In this document: one piece after another, positions 18,111 through 28,313 of the stretch | How positions within the stretch are numbered: position 1 is the stretch's first letter | Layout of the letters: each line of letters starts with the position of its first letter | Assembly: GCA_020162035.1 (NCBI GenBank) | Contig: JAIUNM010000011.1 | Span: 54,510 to 118,509 of the forward strand | DNA: 64,000 bases | Source of the DNA: Bacteroidota bacterium | GTDB taxonomy: Bacteria > Bacteroidota > Bacteroidia > B-17B0 > Aurantibacillaceae | Reading direction: 5' to 3' | Made by a program: the position numbers and the translations under genes | Notes under the pieces: model-generated | What the model was told of the DNA's origin: nothing | Databases searched by the model: none | Seen by the model: the letters and a program-made list of their open reading frames with translations, nothing else

Positions 18111-19397
18111 ATGAAAAAATTATTTACACTAATTATTCTTTCAATTCATTTTTTAAGTCATTCGCAAACATCAAACTTTATACACACTAATGGTAAATAC
18201 ATTATTGGCCCATGTGGAGATACACTTACACTTAGAGGAGTAAATTATGCGCCATATAATTGGGGATACACATTAAGCGATTTAAAAATTAATCAAATTG
18301 CATTAAGTGGTGCAAATACTGTTAGAATTGCTTGGTATGCCGCTTCAACACAAACCATTTATAGTAATTATGTTGCATTGGATAGTGTTTTAAGTAAATG
18401 TATTCAAGCTAAATTAATTCCTATTTTAGAAATACATGATTTTACTTGCGCAAATAATACAGCAAGTTTAACTGCAGGTGCTAATTGGTTTACCAGCTCT
18501 AATGTTTTGCCCATTTTAAATAAATACAAACACAGTTTAATTGTAAATATTGCTAATGAAGCATTACATGTAATGTGGGCAAGTAACCCTAGTACAGCAT
18601 TAAATACTTATAAAACAACTTATCAAAATATAATTACAAACTTAAGAAGCGTTAGTGGCTTTGATTTCCCATTAATGATTGATGCGCCAGATTGCGGACA
18701 AAACACTGGTGCGTTTACAACAAGCACTACTGCTACTAATTTAATTAGCTTTGACCCCAAACACAATTTAATTTTTAGTGCACATGCCTATTGGTATGGT
18801 TACGCAAGTAACGATAGTTTACAAATGGCTACAAAAATAAATAGTGTACTTGCTCAAAATATTCCTTTTGTATTAGGCGAAATTGCAAATTTACAAGATG
18901 ATGTAAGCATGTGCCAATATACTTTAAATTATCAGCCTTTACTTAATTATTGTAAAACTCAAAAAGTATCGTGGTTAAGTTGGGTTTGGGACCATGATGG
19001 TTGTAGTGCAAGACAAATAACAACAAACGGAAACTTTAATAGTTTAACCAGTTATGGAAACACAATTTTAAACAATATCAATTTTGGATTAAATACAAAT
19101 CCATCTCTTAAAAGTAAATATTTAACCACTAATTTATCATGCCCAATAATTACAAGTATTACAAATAACGAAACATTAAATAAATTTTACATTTATCCAA
19201 ACCCATCTAATGGTGAGTTTTATCTTAATGAAAAAATAAATAAGGAAAATTTAAAAGTAGTAAATGCCATTGGCCAAGAAATAAATTTTGATTTAATTAA
19301 TCAAAATCAAATAAAACTCTTAAGTAACAAAGGGGTTTATTTTTTACAAATAAATACTGAAAAAGGAAATCAGTTAATAAAATTAATTAATCTTTAA
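18111..19397 (+). CDS. Glycoside hydrolase family 5 enzyme with T9SS sorting domain
   Basis: A 428-residue secreted polysaccharidase. A signal peptide (cleavage after FLSHS) precedes a GH5 (beta/alpha)8 barrel: LRGVNYAPYNWG, then ANTVRIAW, the acid/base E150 in IVNIANEAL, SAHAYWYG, and the nucleophile E257 in FVLGEIAN. This pattern is that of endo-mannanase or cellulase subfamilies; the exact substrate cannot be told. The last 75 residues are a type A T9SS sorting domain (FYIYPNPSNGEFYL to QLIKLINL). A -7-like TATCTTTA lies at 18086-18093. It should be exported by the T9SS that PorX regulates. Confidence 0.9.
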   Translation: MKKLFTLIILSIHFLSHSQTSNFIHTNGKYIIGPCGDTLTLRGVNYAPYNWGYTLSDLKINQIALSGANTVRIAWYAASTQTIYSNYVALDSVLSKCIQAKLIPILEIHDFTCANNTASLTAGANWFTSSNVLPILNKYKHSLIVNIANEALHVMWASNPSTALNTYKTTYQNIITNLRSVSGFDFPLMIDAPDCGQNTGAFTTSTTATNLISFDPKHNLIFSAHAYWYGYASNDSLQMATKINSVLAQNIPFVLGEIANLQDDVSMCQYTLNYQPLLNYCKTQKVSWLSWVWDHDGCSARQITTNGNFNSLTSYGNTILNNINFGLNTNPSLKSKYLTTNLSCPIITSITNNETLNKFYIYPNPSNGEFYLNEKINKENLKVVNAIGQEINFDLINQNQIKLLSNKGVYFLQINTEKGNQLIKLINL

Positions 19398-19425
19398 TAA
19401 GACTTTTTTTAAGAGTGTGTGTTTC

Positions 19426-20373
19426 TTAAGCACCTGCTCTTTTTAACCTATCGTTTATTGCTGCACCTAAACCAGTATTGGGTAACAAATGTGTTATAAT
19501 TATTTCACCCTCTAACTCATCTGCTTCGCGTAAAAATTTAAATAAATTTTTTGCGGCTTCGTTAACATTATTTGTTTTTGATAAATTTAAAACTTTAACA
19601 TCGGTTATAAATTTTGGTTGGTTACCAAAGCAAATACATATTATTTTTTTTGTTATATTCTGTTGTTCTAACGCTAATAAATTTCCAATATATAAAGGTT
19701 TATTAGGCGCATAATGGCTTTTTAGTTGTCCTGGTGCTTTTGGATTACTTGATGTATTAATTTTTAATGATACTCTACCTACAACGTTTTCAATTTGTTC
19801 AACACTTAAGCCTCCTAATCTATATACACAAATTTGATTATCCTCTACTCCAACAATGCTACTCTCTAAACCAATTTCGCAATTTCCTCCATCTAATATA
19901 TACGATACTTTTTTTCCTAATTGTTTTTCAACATGTATAGCACTTGTTGGGCTAATGTAACCAAAAGGGTTTGCACTTGGCGCTGCTAATGGAAAATTTA
20001 ATTGCTCTAATAAGTTAAGCGTTAGCTTATGATTAGGAATTCGAACGGCTACTTGTTTTAAACCACTGGTTACAACATCAGGCACAATATCTTTTTTAGG
20101 TAAAAGTAGTGTTAATGGTCCTGGCCAAAAAGCATCAGCTAATTTTTTTAACCGTTCATCAAATTCAGTTACAAGATCATTAACTTTTTCAATAGAATTT
20201 ACATGTAAAATTAATGGGTCAAAAAACGGGCGTTCTTTAGCCCTAAATATATTAAGCACTGCTGTTTCATTTAAACCATTGGCAGCTAAACCATACACAG
20301 TTTCGGTTGGTATGGCAACTAAATTTCCAATGTTTAAATTATCAATTGCAATATTAACATCTGTTCCAATCAT
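19426..20373 (-). CDS. sua5: L-threonylcarbamoyladenylate synthase (TsaC/Sua5)
   Basis: Makes threonylcarbamoyl-AMP for the universal t6A37 modification of ANN-decoding tRNAs. The 315-residue protein is the long Sua5 form: a YrdC domain (LVAIPTETVYGLAANG, KERPFFDPLI, APSANPFGYISPTSA) to about 200 and a C-terminal Sua5 domain (SNPKAPGQLKSHYAP, then PNTGLGAAINDRLKRA). The conserved Lys/Arg and Ser residues of the YrdC cleft are present. It stands between gapA, whose terminator lies just upstream, and the convergent GH5 gene. Confidence 0.95.
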   Translation of the reverse strand: MIGTDVNIAIDNLNIGNLVAIPTETVYGLAANGLNETAVLNIFRAKERPFFDPLILHVNSIEKVNDLVTEFDERLKKLADAFWPGPLTLLLPKKDIVPDVVTSGLKQVAVRIPNHKLTLNLLEQLNFPLAAPSANPFGYISPTSAIHVEKQLGKKVSYILDGGNCEIGLESSIVGVEDNQICVYRLGGLSVEQIENVVGRVSLKINTSSNPKAPGQLKSHYAPNKPLYIGNLLALEQQNITKKIICICFGNQPKFITDVKVLNLSKTNNVNEAAKNLFKFLREADELEGEIIITHLLPNTGLGAAINDRLKRAGA

Positions 20374-20380
20374 AAAATAA

Positions 20381-20411
20381 AAAGTTCCATCAAATAGTTT
20401 GATGGAACTTT
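20381..20411 (-). terminator. Terminator after gapA
   Basis: A perfect 14-bp stem (AAAGTTCCATCAAA with TTTGATGGAACTTT) around a 3-nt loop TAG lies 17 bp after the gapA stop. On the minus strand the stem is followed by a T-rich tract (CTTTTTATTTTAT), as expected of an intrinsic terminator. It ends 8 bp before the TsaC start codon. Confidence 0.85.
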
Positions 20412-20427
20412 AAAAAATTAAATAAAA

Positions 20428-21891
20428 TTAATAATATACTGGTCTTCTAACTTCGCTAATGTGTTTGCTAAAACGAATAACTTGACGGGTGTAACCATAC
20501 TCGTTATCGTACCAAACATAAAGCACAATGCTTTTTTTATCGGGAGAAATTATTGTTGCTTGGCTATCAAAAACACTTGGGCAAGGGTTTCCAATAACAT
20601 CGGTACTTACCAATTCATTACTAAAAGCGTATTGTATTTGTTCAACCAATGCACCATTTAAAGCGTAATTTCTTACAATTTCATTTACTTCATCGCGTGT
20701 AACTTCTTTATTAATGTTTAAATTTAAAATTGCTAAACTTACATTTGGTGTTGGTACACGAACCGAGTTTGCTGTAAATTTTCCTGCTAAATGTGGTAAT
20801 ACTTTTTTAAGTGCACTTTCGGCACCAGTTTCGGTAATTACCATGTTTAATGCAGCACTGCGCCCACGACGGTATTTTTTATGGTAATTATCTAATAAAT
20901 TTTGATCGTTTGTATAAGAGTGCACAGTTTCAATATGTCCTTTTTGAATACCTAATTCTTTATCAATTACAAATAAAATTGGCATAATGGCATTTGTTGT
21001 ACAACTTGCAGCCGAAAATATTTTTTGTTTTTTAATATCAACTGTTTCGTGGTTTACACCATGTACAACATTTGGTACATCGCCTTTTGCTGGAGCTGTT
21101 AACAATACTTTATCAATTCCTTTAGCAGCTAAGTGACGACTTAATTCTTTATCATCTCTAAATACACCAGTATTGTCTATTAACAAAGCGTTATTAATTC
21201 CATAAGCTGTGTAGTCTACATCTTCGGGGTTTTTAGCATCAATCATATGAACGGTATGACCGTTAATTATTAATGCTTTATTTTCTAAATCTTCTATAAC
21301 CGTTCCTGGAAAAGGCCCATGAACAGAATCTGTTCTTAATAAATCTGCACGTTTTACAATTTCTTCGTTGCTTCCTCCACGAGTAACAATGGCACGTAAG
21401 CGTAATTGCTCACCTTTACCAGCTTGGCCAACAATTTCGCGGGCAGCTAAACGTCCAATACGTCCAAAACCATAAAGTACAACATCTTTAGGAGTTATTG
21501 GATTATTGTTATCTGTTAAATGTTTTAATTTGTCGTTTACAAAATCAGAGCTTGTTTTGTAATTTGATTTTTCTTGTAACCATTCAAAAGCCAATTTACC
21601 AATATCTACACGTCCGGCACCAATATTCGAATTTAAAATATCATTAGCTAGAGCAACGGTATCAAAAACGGTAATTGGTTTTTTTACTATGTCTTTTGCA
21701 TACATGTGTAAATTCATAATTTCACTTGCGCTTCTGTCAAATAATTGGTTTCTAAACAAAATTAATTCGATAGATTTTTCGAACCAAAGTTTACCAACAG
21801 CGCTAATTAAATCGATAGCAGCTTTTTCGTGATTAATCCAATCGTTTAATTGAGATTGATAGTTTGTGTGTTTTTTATTTAGGGTTTCCAT
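20428..21891 (-). CDS. gap: Glyceraldehyde-3-phosphate dehydrogenase, long form
   Basis: Oxidises glyceraldehyde 3-phosphate to 1,3-bisphosphoglycerate, or the reverse in gluconeogenesis. The 487-residue protein has an N-terminal helical extension of about 135 residues before the Rossmann motif GFGRIGR (141-147); the catalytic C297 is in SAASCTTN and the C-terminal WYDNEYGYT is intact. Classical GAPDH is about 335 residues; the long form is common in Bacteroidota and several Proteobacteria. Coenzyme preference is not clear from the sequence. A TACTTTTG -7 box lies at 21917-21924 and a strong terminator follows. Confidence 0.94.
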   Translation of the reverse strand: METLNKKHTNYQSQLNDWINHEKAAIDLISAVGKLWFEKSIELILFRNQLFDRSASEIMNLHMYAKDIVKKPITVFDTVALANDILNSNIGAGRVDIGKLAFEWLQEKSNYKTSSDFVNDKLKHLTDNNNPITPKDVVLYGFGRIGRLAAREIVGQAGKGEQLRLRAIVTRGGSNEEIVKRADLLRTDSVHGPFPGTVIEDLENKALIINGHTVHMIDAKNPEDVDYTAYGINNALLIDNTGVFRDDKELSRHLAAKGIDKVLLTAPAKGDVPNVVHGVNHETVDIKKQKIFSAASCTTNAIMPILFVIDKELGIQKGHIETVHSYTNDQNLLDNYHKKYRRGRSAALNMVITETGAESALKKVLPHLAGKFTANSVRVPTPNVSLAILNLNINKEVTRDEVNEIVRNYALNGALVEQIQYAFSNELVSTDVIGNPCPSVFDSQATIISPDKKSIVLYVWYDNEYGYTRQVIRFSKHISEVRRPVYY

Positions 21892-21916
21892 TAATAAAAA
21901 GGGTTTTAAAGTTGTG

Positions 21917-21924
21917 CAAAAGTA
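21917..21924 (-). promoter_or_regulatory. -7 promoter box of gap
   Basis: On the minus strand the sequence is TACTTTTG, an exact match to the Bacteroidota -7 consensus TAnnTTTG. It ends 25 nt before the gap start codon, leaving a normal short leader. I did not find a TTG at the ideal -33 spacing. Confidence 0.5.
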
Positions 21925-21992
21925 CTAAATTAAAAGAATATAGATAGTTGATTTTTAAAAACTTAAGATAGAATGTTTATAAAAAACTATAA

Positions 21993-22019
21993 AAAAAGCC
22001 GATATAAAATCGGCTTTTT
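21993..22019 (-). terminator. Terminator after groEL
   Basis: An 11-bp stem AAAAAGCCGAT / ATCGGCTTTTT with the 5-nt loop ATAAA lies 18 bp after the groEL stop. Both sides end in an A/T run, so it gives an intrinsic terminator on the minus strand and could act in both directions. Confidence 0.88.
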
Positions 22020-22036
22020 AAAACAGTTAAAAAGTA

Positions 22037-23686
<1,650 letters not shown>

Positions 23687-23692
23687 TTATTT

Positions 23693-23977
23693 TTAGATAA
23701 TTGCGTAAATATCGCTTTCTTTCATTATTAAATAATCTTTACCGTCTATTGAAATTTCGGTACCTGCGTATTTACCATATAAAACAGTATCGCCAACTTT
23801 TACAGTTAAAGGTTCATCTTTTTTACCATTTCCAACGGCAACAATTTTACCACGCATTGGTTTTTCTTTTGCTGTATCAGGAATAATAATTCCACCAGCA
23901 GTTTTTGTTTCTGCCGGGGCTGATTCTACTAAAACTCTATCAGCTAACGGTTTTACATTTACACTTGTTTTTGCCAT
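23693..23977 (-). CDS. groES: Co-chaperonin GroES (Hsp10)
   Basis: The 94-residue lid of the GroEL chamber. It contains LADRVLVE, the mobile loop with the hydrophobic GGIIIP tripeptide that docks on GroEL, and [11 protein letters not shown] followed by the C-terminal [14 protein letters not shown]. Length is normal. It is the first gene of the groESL operon; a 10-bp perfect palindrome sits about 53 bp upstream of the start codon. Confidence 0.99.
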   Translation of the reverse strand: MAKTSVNVKPLADRVLVESAPAETKTAGGIIIPDTAKEKPMRGKIVAVGNGKKDEPLTVKVGDTVLYGKYAGTEISIDGKDYLIMKESDIYAII

Positions 23978-24029
23978 ATTATAGTTTTTAAATTTTACAG
24001 TTTATAATCATAAAGCATGCCACCACTTT

Positions 24030-24053
24030 ATTTTGTCAAAAAATTGACAAAAT
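24030..24053 (-). promoter_or_regulatory. Palindromic operator candidate upstream of groESL
   Basis: A perfect 10-bp inverted repeat, ATTTTGTCAA and TTGACAAAAT, around a 4-nt AAAA spacer. It lies 53 bp upstream of groES. On the minus strand the arm nearer the gene contains TTGACA, so it may overlap a -35/-33 promoter element. It is not the CIRCE element (TTAGCACTC-N9-GAGTGCTAA) bound by HrcA. A heat-shock repressor site is the obvious reading but the cognate protein is unknown. Confidence 0.6.
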
Positions 24054-24092
24054 GCCTATTTTAAACTTTTATTGAAGGTAAATTTGTCAGTG

Positions 24093-25157
24093 TTAGTTTT
24101 CAGGATTTTTAATCCATGCATTTGGAAAATTAGATTTAATTGAACTTAAATCTGTAAGCGCTTCATTTTTAGAATTATAAATGCCGCAACTTACAACATG
24201 CATGCCTTTATTATTTATTCCACTCAAATAAAGTTCTATACCTTGTTTATTAAATTTGTTTACTAATTTTTTAGCGTTTTCTAATTGGCTAAAACAACCA
24301 ACAACAATGTAAAATTTGTTTTGCGAGTAGTTTTGATTTGTGGTATTTAAACCATTTGATGTAGATGTTGAATTTGTGTTATTATTTACAAATAACTTTG
24401 TTTCATTTACATTAATTTCGGCATAACCATTTGCATTAAAAATTAGGTCTTTATTTGCAATATTAGTTGCTTTAATTTCGAGTGATGAATATTGAATAGG
24501 ACTATAAGTTGGCGTATTATTTCCAACAAAAAATGAAGCTAACATACCACCTTTAATTGGGTTATTTAAAATTGCAATACCTAGTAAAGTAAATACAGCT
24601 AATGTGATAACTGCAGCTGCAGCTATTTTTTGCCATCTTTTTTCACTTAACTTAATTTCATCAGGTTTGTTTATTGGTACTATTTTAGTTTCGTTTACAT
24701 TAAGGTTTAGTTTAATAGGCTCTTCAGCTTTTAATTCTTCTATTTTAATTGAAGATAAGCCAAAACTTTCTTTATTAAATTGATGTGTAAGATTAGGTTC
24801 AAAGCACAAATTATTTTCTAAATCGAAATAAAAAAAACCAACACCATCAATAGTTATTCTTGCTTTGTTTTGCAATACAGCATTGCAATAATTTGCAAAA
24901 TCAACTAAATGAGTGTTTGCTTCAGTTAAAGTACAATTTAGCTCTCTACATAAATATGAAGCAAATTGGCCATCGCTTTGTTTTATATTTGAATTAAAAC
25001 TAACCCAAAAACCAGGAGGATAAATTACACCTTGAGCCTCTTTAATTTGTGCGCTTTTGTAATTTAAAATTAATGCACCAAAATTAGGAATAACCAAAAA
25101 TTGATGTTGTTGTAACAATTTTGGAATAGCTAAACTAATTATTTGGTTAACATTCAT
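24093..25157 (-). CDS. HU-like/CCDC81-type and SPOR-domain membrane protein
   Basis: A 354-residue protein with three parts. Residues 1-120 resemble the HU-like domains described for CCDC81-type prokaryotic proteins (LVIPNFGALILNY, ARITIDGVGFFYF). A single membrane helix spans about 177-197. Residues about 275-350 form a SPOR domain (KFYIVVGCFSQLENAKKLVNKF) of the type that binds denuded septal peptidoglycan. The predicted topology puts the HU-like part in the cytoplasm and SPOR in the periplasm, which suggests a cell-division or envelope role. A TATATTTG -7 box lies at 25172-25179. It is divergent from the DUF1571 gene. Confidence 0.85.
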   Translation of the reverse strand: MNVNQIISLAIPKLLQQHQFLVIPNFGALILNYKSAQIKEAQGVIYPPGFWVSFNSNIKQSDGQFASYLCRELNCTLTEANTHLVDFANYCNAVLQNKARITIDGVGFFYFDLENNLCFEPNLTHQFNKESFGLSSIKIEELKAEEPIKLNLNVNETKIVPINKPDEIKLSEKRWQKIAAAAVITLAVFTLLGIAILNNPIKGGMLASFFVGNNTPTYSPIQYSSLEIKATNIANKDLIFNANGYAEINVNETKLFVNNNTNSTSTSNGLNTTNQNYSQNKFYIVVGCFSQLENAKKLVNKFNKQGIELYLSGINNKGMHVVSCGIYNSKNEALTDLSSIKSNFPNAWIKNPEN

Positions 25158-25171
25158 TTTAAAGAGGGCAA

Positions 25172-25179
25172 CAAATATA
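25172..25179 (-). promoter_or_regulatory. -7 promoter box of the HU/SPOR gene
   Basis: The minus strand reads TATATTTG, an exact TAnnTTTG match, ending 14 nt before the start codon at 25157. It is in the 125-bp divergent region shared with the DUF1571 gene. Confidence 0.45.
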
Positions 25180-25267
25180 ATTTTAAAAAACTAATATATT
25201 GAAATAAATATAACTTTACAACAAAACTATTTTACATTTTTTAAACTAAATTATTAAAAGTAAGTGT

Positions 25268-25275
25268 TATTTTTG
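25268..25275 (+). promoter_or_regulatory. -7 promoter box, near-leaderless, of the DUF1571 gene
   Basis: TATTTTTG matches TAnnTTTG exactly and ends 7 nt before the ATG at 25283. Transcription would start at or just before the start codon. No clear -33 TTG was seen. Confidence 0.45.
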
Positions 25276-25282
25276 CCAAGTA

Positions 25283-26140
25283 ATGAATTGGATAAGATTT
25301 AGTGTAATTTTTTGTTTACTTACTTTTGGATTTGCATTTAAACAAGATGGTAACCATGATGAAACAGACTGTAAAACTCTAATTACTAAATCGTTAAAAG
25401 CTATTAAAGATGTTAAGGGTTTAAAATACCATTTAAAAATAACAGAAAGAAGCAGAAAAGGTTCTTATAATTATTATCAAAGTTCGGTTAAATTTCAAAA
25501 AAAACCACGAAAAATTTACTTATACATAAAAGGTATTGAAGTTTTATGGGTTGAAGGCACTAATAAAGGAAAAGCTTTAGTTAAACCAAACTCTTTTCCC
25601 TACTTTAATTTGAATTTAGACCCTATGGGGGACTTAATGCGACAAGACCAACACCATACCTTAAATGAAATGGGTTATGATTATTTAGCAAATATTATTG
25701 AATACAGTGCAAATAAAATGGGCGATAAATTTGATGATGCATTTAGCCTAGAAGGCGAAGAAAAAATAAACAATAGAATGTGCTACAAAGTAATAATTAA
25801 CAATAAAAATTTTGGTTTTACAGATTATACAGTTGGTGAAAATGAAAACATAACTTCTATTGCACGTAAATTATTTGTAAGCGAATACATGATTTTAGAA
25901 AAAAACAGAAAATTTAAAGATTATTTTGACATTTTAAAGAAAGGCGAAGTTATTAAAGTACCAACTTGGTATTGCAAACAAGTTACATTGTATTTAGATA
26001 AATTTTATTTAGTACCAATTAGTGTAAAAATTTTAGATGATGTGGGCTTGTTTGAAGAGTACAATTATTTCTTTTTACAAGTAAACCCTAAATTTGAAGA
26101 TGCTGAATTTACAAGCACCTATAAAGATTATAAGTTTTAA
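25283..26140 (+). CDS. DUF1571-family exported protein with an internal LysM
   Basis: A 285-residue protein with an N-terminal signal sequence (cleavage near FAFK). Residues 30-175 and 230-285 match my recollection of the DUF1571 family (GLKYHLKITERSRKG, then GIEVLWVEG, LYLDKFYLVPISVKI), which resembles the LolA-type open barrel. Between them, at about 181-228, is a LysM-like segment (YTVGENENITSIARKLFVSE, then KKGEVIKVP) that would bind peptidoglycan. The insert is unusual because LysM normally sits at a terminus. DUF4293 follows after 2 bp, so they are cotranscribed. Confidence 0.8.
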   Translation: MNWIRFSVIFCLLTFGFAFKQDGNHDETDCKTLITKSLKAIKDVKGLKYHLKITERSRKGSYNYYQSSVKFQKKPRKIYLYIKGIEVLWVEGTNKGKALVKPNSFPYFNLNLDPMGDLMRQDQHHTLNEMGYDYLANIIEYSANKMGDKFDDAFSLEGEEKINNRMCYKVIINNKNFGFTDYTVGENENITSIARKLFVSEYMILEKNRKFKDYFDILKKGEVIKVPTWYCKQVTLYLDKFYLVPISVKILDDVGLFEEYNYFFLQVNPKFEDAEFTSTYKDYKF

Positions 26141-26142
26141 AA

Positions 26143-26589
26143 ATGATACAAAGAAAACAAAGTTTGCTTTTACTAAGTGTTGCTCTTTTTAGCACATTAT
26201 TACTTTTTTTGCCCTATGCCTCAATTAATGTTAATGGTAAAACATTTGAAATGGCTTTAATACCTACAGGAGAAATTGAAACTAATACTGCTTTTTCGGC
26301 TACAATTGCGTTAAATTTTTTAGTTTTAATTTTAAGTTTTGCTACAATATTTTTATTTAAAAAACGCGAATTGCAAATAAAGTTATGTTATGTAATTTGT
26401 GTTGCGTGTTTAGCATTATTAGGCTTAACTATATTTGTACCTTTTATTAAACTTAATGAAGGAATAAAAATTACCAAAGGTTTTATAACAACTGCTTTAT
26501 TAGGCGTAATGTTTATAGATAGTTTTATTGCAACAATTTTTATTAAAAAAGATATTGAACTTTTAAAAAGCGCAGATAGAATTAGGTGA
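26143..26589 (+). CDS. DUF4293-family membrane protein
   Basis: A 148-residue protein with four hydrophobic helices (about 8-28, 52-72, 80-100 and 115-135) and the MIQRKQSLLLL start typical of the Bacteroidota family DUF4293. Function is unknown. It begins 2 bp after the DUF1571 gene, so the two are coexpressed. Confidence 0.85.
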   Translation: MIQRKQSLLLLSVALFSTLLLFLPYASINVNGKTFEMALIPTGEIETNTAFSATIALNFLVLILSFATIFLFKKRELQIKLCYVICVACLALLGLTIFVPFIKLNEGIKITKGFITTALLGVMFIDSFIATIFIKKDIELLKSADRIR

Positions 26590-26596
26590 GAATAAG

Positions 26597-27952
26597 TTAA
26601 TTTATTTCAATAATTCTATAATCAATATTGTTTTTATTTAAAACGAAAAATGATTTATTATTTATAAACTTAATAGATTCTTCATTTTCAAATTCATTTA
26701 TTTTAATTTTGATTTTATTAATCAACTTAAAATTAGTTTTATTTAATTCAATTTTAAAATAATCATTTGAATTTTTTAAAAGAATACATATATTATCTAT
26801 ATTTTCTATAACATCAATAAAATAAAATTTTTCAATTTCTTTTAAGTAACTTTCAATAAAATAAGTTTTATTACTAGTAGTGTTATGAAACAAGGGAAAG
26901 TTGCTAAAAAAAATAAAATCTTTATTTGAATTTACCATTGATTCAGATATTTGTTTTTTATATTTTAATTGAAGATTCGAATCAATAGGTAATCTATAAA
27001 ATGAGTTTTTATATTTTAATGTATCGGCATCTTTAAAGCAACTATAATACCAAATTGATTTTGAATAATCTGATAAATTATGATTTTCAAAAAAGTAATT
27101 ATTGTTTTTCACAAAAAAAGGCATCAAATTATCTAAAAACAAAGTGTGATTTGTTATGTTTCTAAGTTCGATATCTTTTAAATATTTTAATTTTTTAGTC
27201 TTAGTAAAAATATTTCTTTCATATACATAAAATTTTTGCTTTACATTTAAGGCATTATTTAATCCTTCTTCGGGATAAGAGAAACTTAAAAGTAAATAAA
27301 GTGTACTATCTGTTAAATACGATAAATCAATATGAGGTATTGTTTTCCCAATATACTTTAATGTTTTAAAGTTTTTATAATAATATAAAGAATCAATATT
27401 ACCTAATTTCAAAAATAAAATTGGATTAAACATTTTACCTTCTATAACAAAATTTTGAAATTTATTGTTAATTGATGAAAATATAACCTTATTTAAATTA
27501 TAATCTGTGGCTATTAAATTAAAATTATTTAATTGAAAAATAGCTCTATCTGAAATTTTTAATGTATCATTTAAAATATTTTGATTTAATTTTAAAATAT
27601 TTGAAAAAAATATTTTTCGATCTTGTATTTCTGAAAGGGGAAAAGAGTCTAATAGCCTATTTTTATAATAAAATGAACATTGAGTTTTATTTTTTAAATT
27701 TTTTGATTCTATATATTTAATATCATATTTTTTATTTAATTCATATGAAGCTAACATTTCATTCGCAAAATTTCTTTGACTTATTGGAATTTTAAAACAT
27801 AACTGAAAAGTATCATTAATATCTTTAAGAAAATTAATCCCAATATTACAATTTAAACAATCGTTAAAATTAGGATAAATAAATAATTTACTGTTTTGAG
27901 AAAATAAGCTAATACTAAAAAGTATTAATGTTGAATAAATTAGTTTTTTCAT
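26597..27952 (-). CDS. Exported protein of unknown function
   Basis: I do not recognise this 451-residue protein. It has a signal peptide (MKKLIYSTLILFSISLFS, then QNSKLF) and a beta-strand-rich body with repeated short aromatic/Asn/Lys segments. A beta-propeller is possible, but no blade motif is regular enough to claim. It lacks a T9SS sorting domain and a lipobox Cys. Composition is more AT-rich and Asn/Lys-rich than its neighbours. It is the last of three minus-strand exported genes, separated from the middle one by a strong hairpin. Confidence 0.6.
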   Translation of the reverse strand: MKKLIYSTLILFSISLFSQNSKLFIYPNFNDCLNCNIGINFLKDINDTFQLCFKIPISQRNFANEMLASYELNKKYDIKYIESKNLKNKTQCSFYYKNRLLDSFPLSEIQDRKIFFSNILKLNQNILNDTLKISDRAIFQLNNFNLIATDYNLNKVIFSSINNKFQNFVIEGKMFNPILFLKLGNIDSLYYYKNFKTLKYIGKTIPHIDLSYLTDSTLYLLLSFSYPEEGLNNALNVKQKFYVYERNIFTKTKKLKYLKDIELRNITNHTLFLDNLMPFFVKNNNYFFENHNLSDYSKSIWYYSCFKDADTLKYKNSFYRLPIDSNLQLKYKKQISESMVNSNKDFIFFSNFPLFHNTTSNKTYFIESYLKEIEKFYFIDVIENIDNICILLKNSNDYFKIELNKTNFKLINKIKIKINEFENEESIKFINNKSFFVLNKNNIDYRIIEIN

Positions 27953-27960
27953 ATTAAAAT

Positions 27961-27993
27961 AATGCGAAATAAATATATTATTTATTTCGCATT
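27961..27993 (-). terminator. Strong hairpin between exported genes
   Basis: A perfect 14-bp stem, AATGCGAAATAAAT and ATTTATTTCGCATT, with 5-nt loop ATATT. It lies 8 bp after the stop of the 99-residue gene and 8 bp before the start codon of the 451-residue gene. The minus-strand tail (ATTTTAATATG) is only weakly T-rich, so it could be a terminator, an attenuator or an mRNA processing/stability element. Confidence 0.6.
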
Positions 27994-28001
27994 TTATTAT
28001 T

Positions 28002-28301
28002 TTATGGTAAACAAGTTATTAGCGTGCCATCAGATTCACTACTTGTTGTAACTTTAGAAAACTCTAAAGTTGTTCCTTCATTGCTATCAGTTTGATTTGG
28101 CAAATACACTTTTACTTTTTCTGATGAAGTGTCAAAGGGAATATATATAGTTGCACAATGTATATCTGAGTACTTACATCTTATAAAGGTTAAATTATTT
28201 TTTACTGTAACAGTACGATTTCCATATACGTTAATTATATCACATATTGCCGAATTAGAAATTAAGCAACTTGCTAATATTATAAATGCTCTTTTCATCA
28301 T
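28002..28301 (-). CDS. Small exported Cys-x6-Cys protein B
   Basis: A 99-residue protein with a signal peptide (MMKRAFIILASCLISNSA; the second Met may be the true start). The mature part of about 80 residues has C42 and C49 in RCKYSDIHCATIY and ends in ITCLP. The Cys-x6-Cys spacing, the following Thr/Tyr and the Leu-Pro end are shared with the gene immediately upstream, so the two look like distant paralogues. No known family recognised. It starts 12 bp after the upstream gene and probably shares its transcript. Confidence 0.65.
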   Translation of the reverse strand: MMKRAFIILASCLISNSAICDIINVYGNRTVTVKNNLTFIRCKYSDIHCATIYIPFDTSSEKVKVYLPNQTDSNEGTTLEFSKVTTSSESDGTLITCLP

Positions 28302-28313
28302 GTTTTAATTTAA

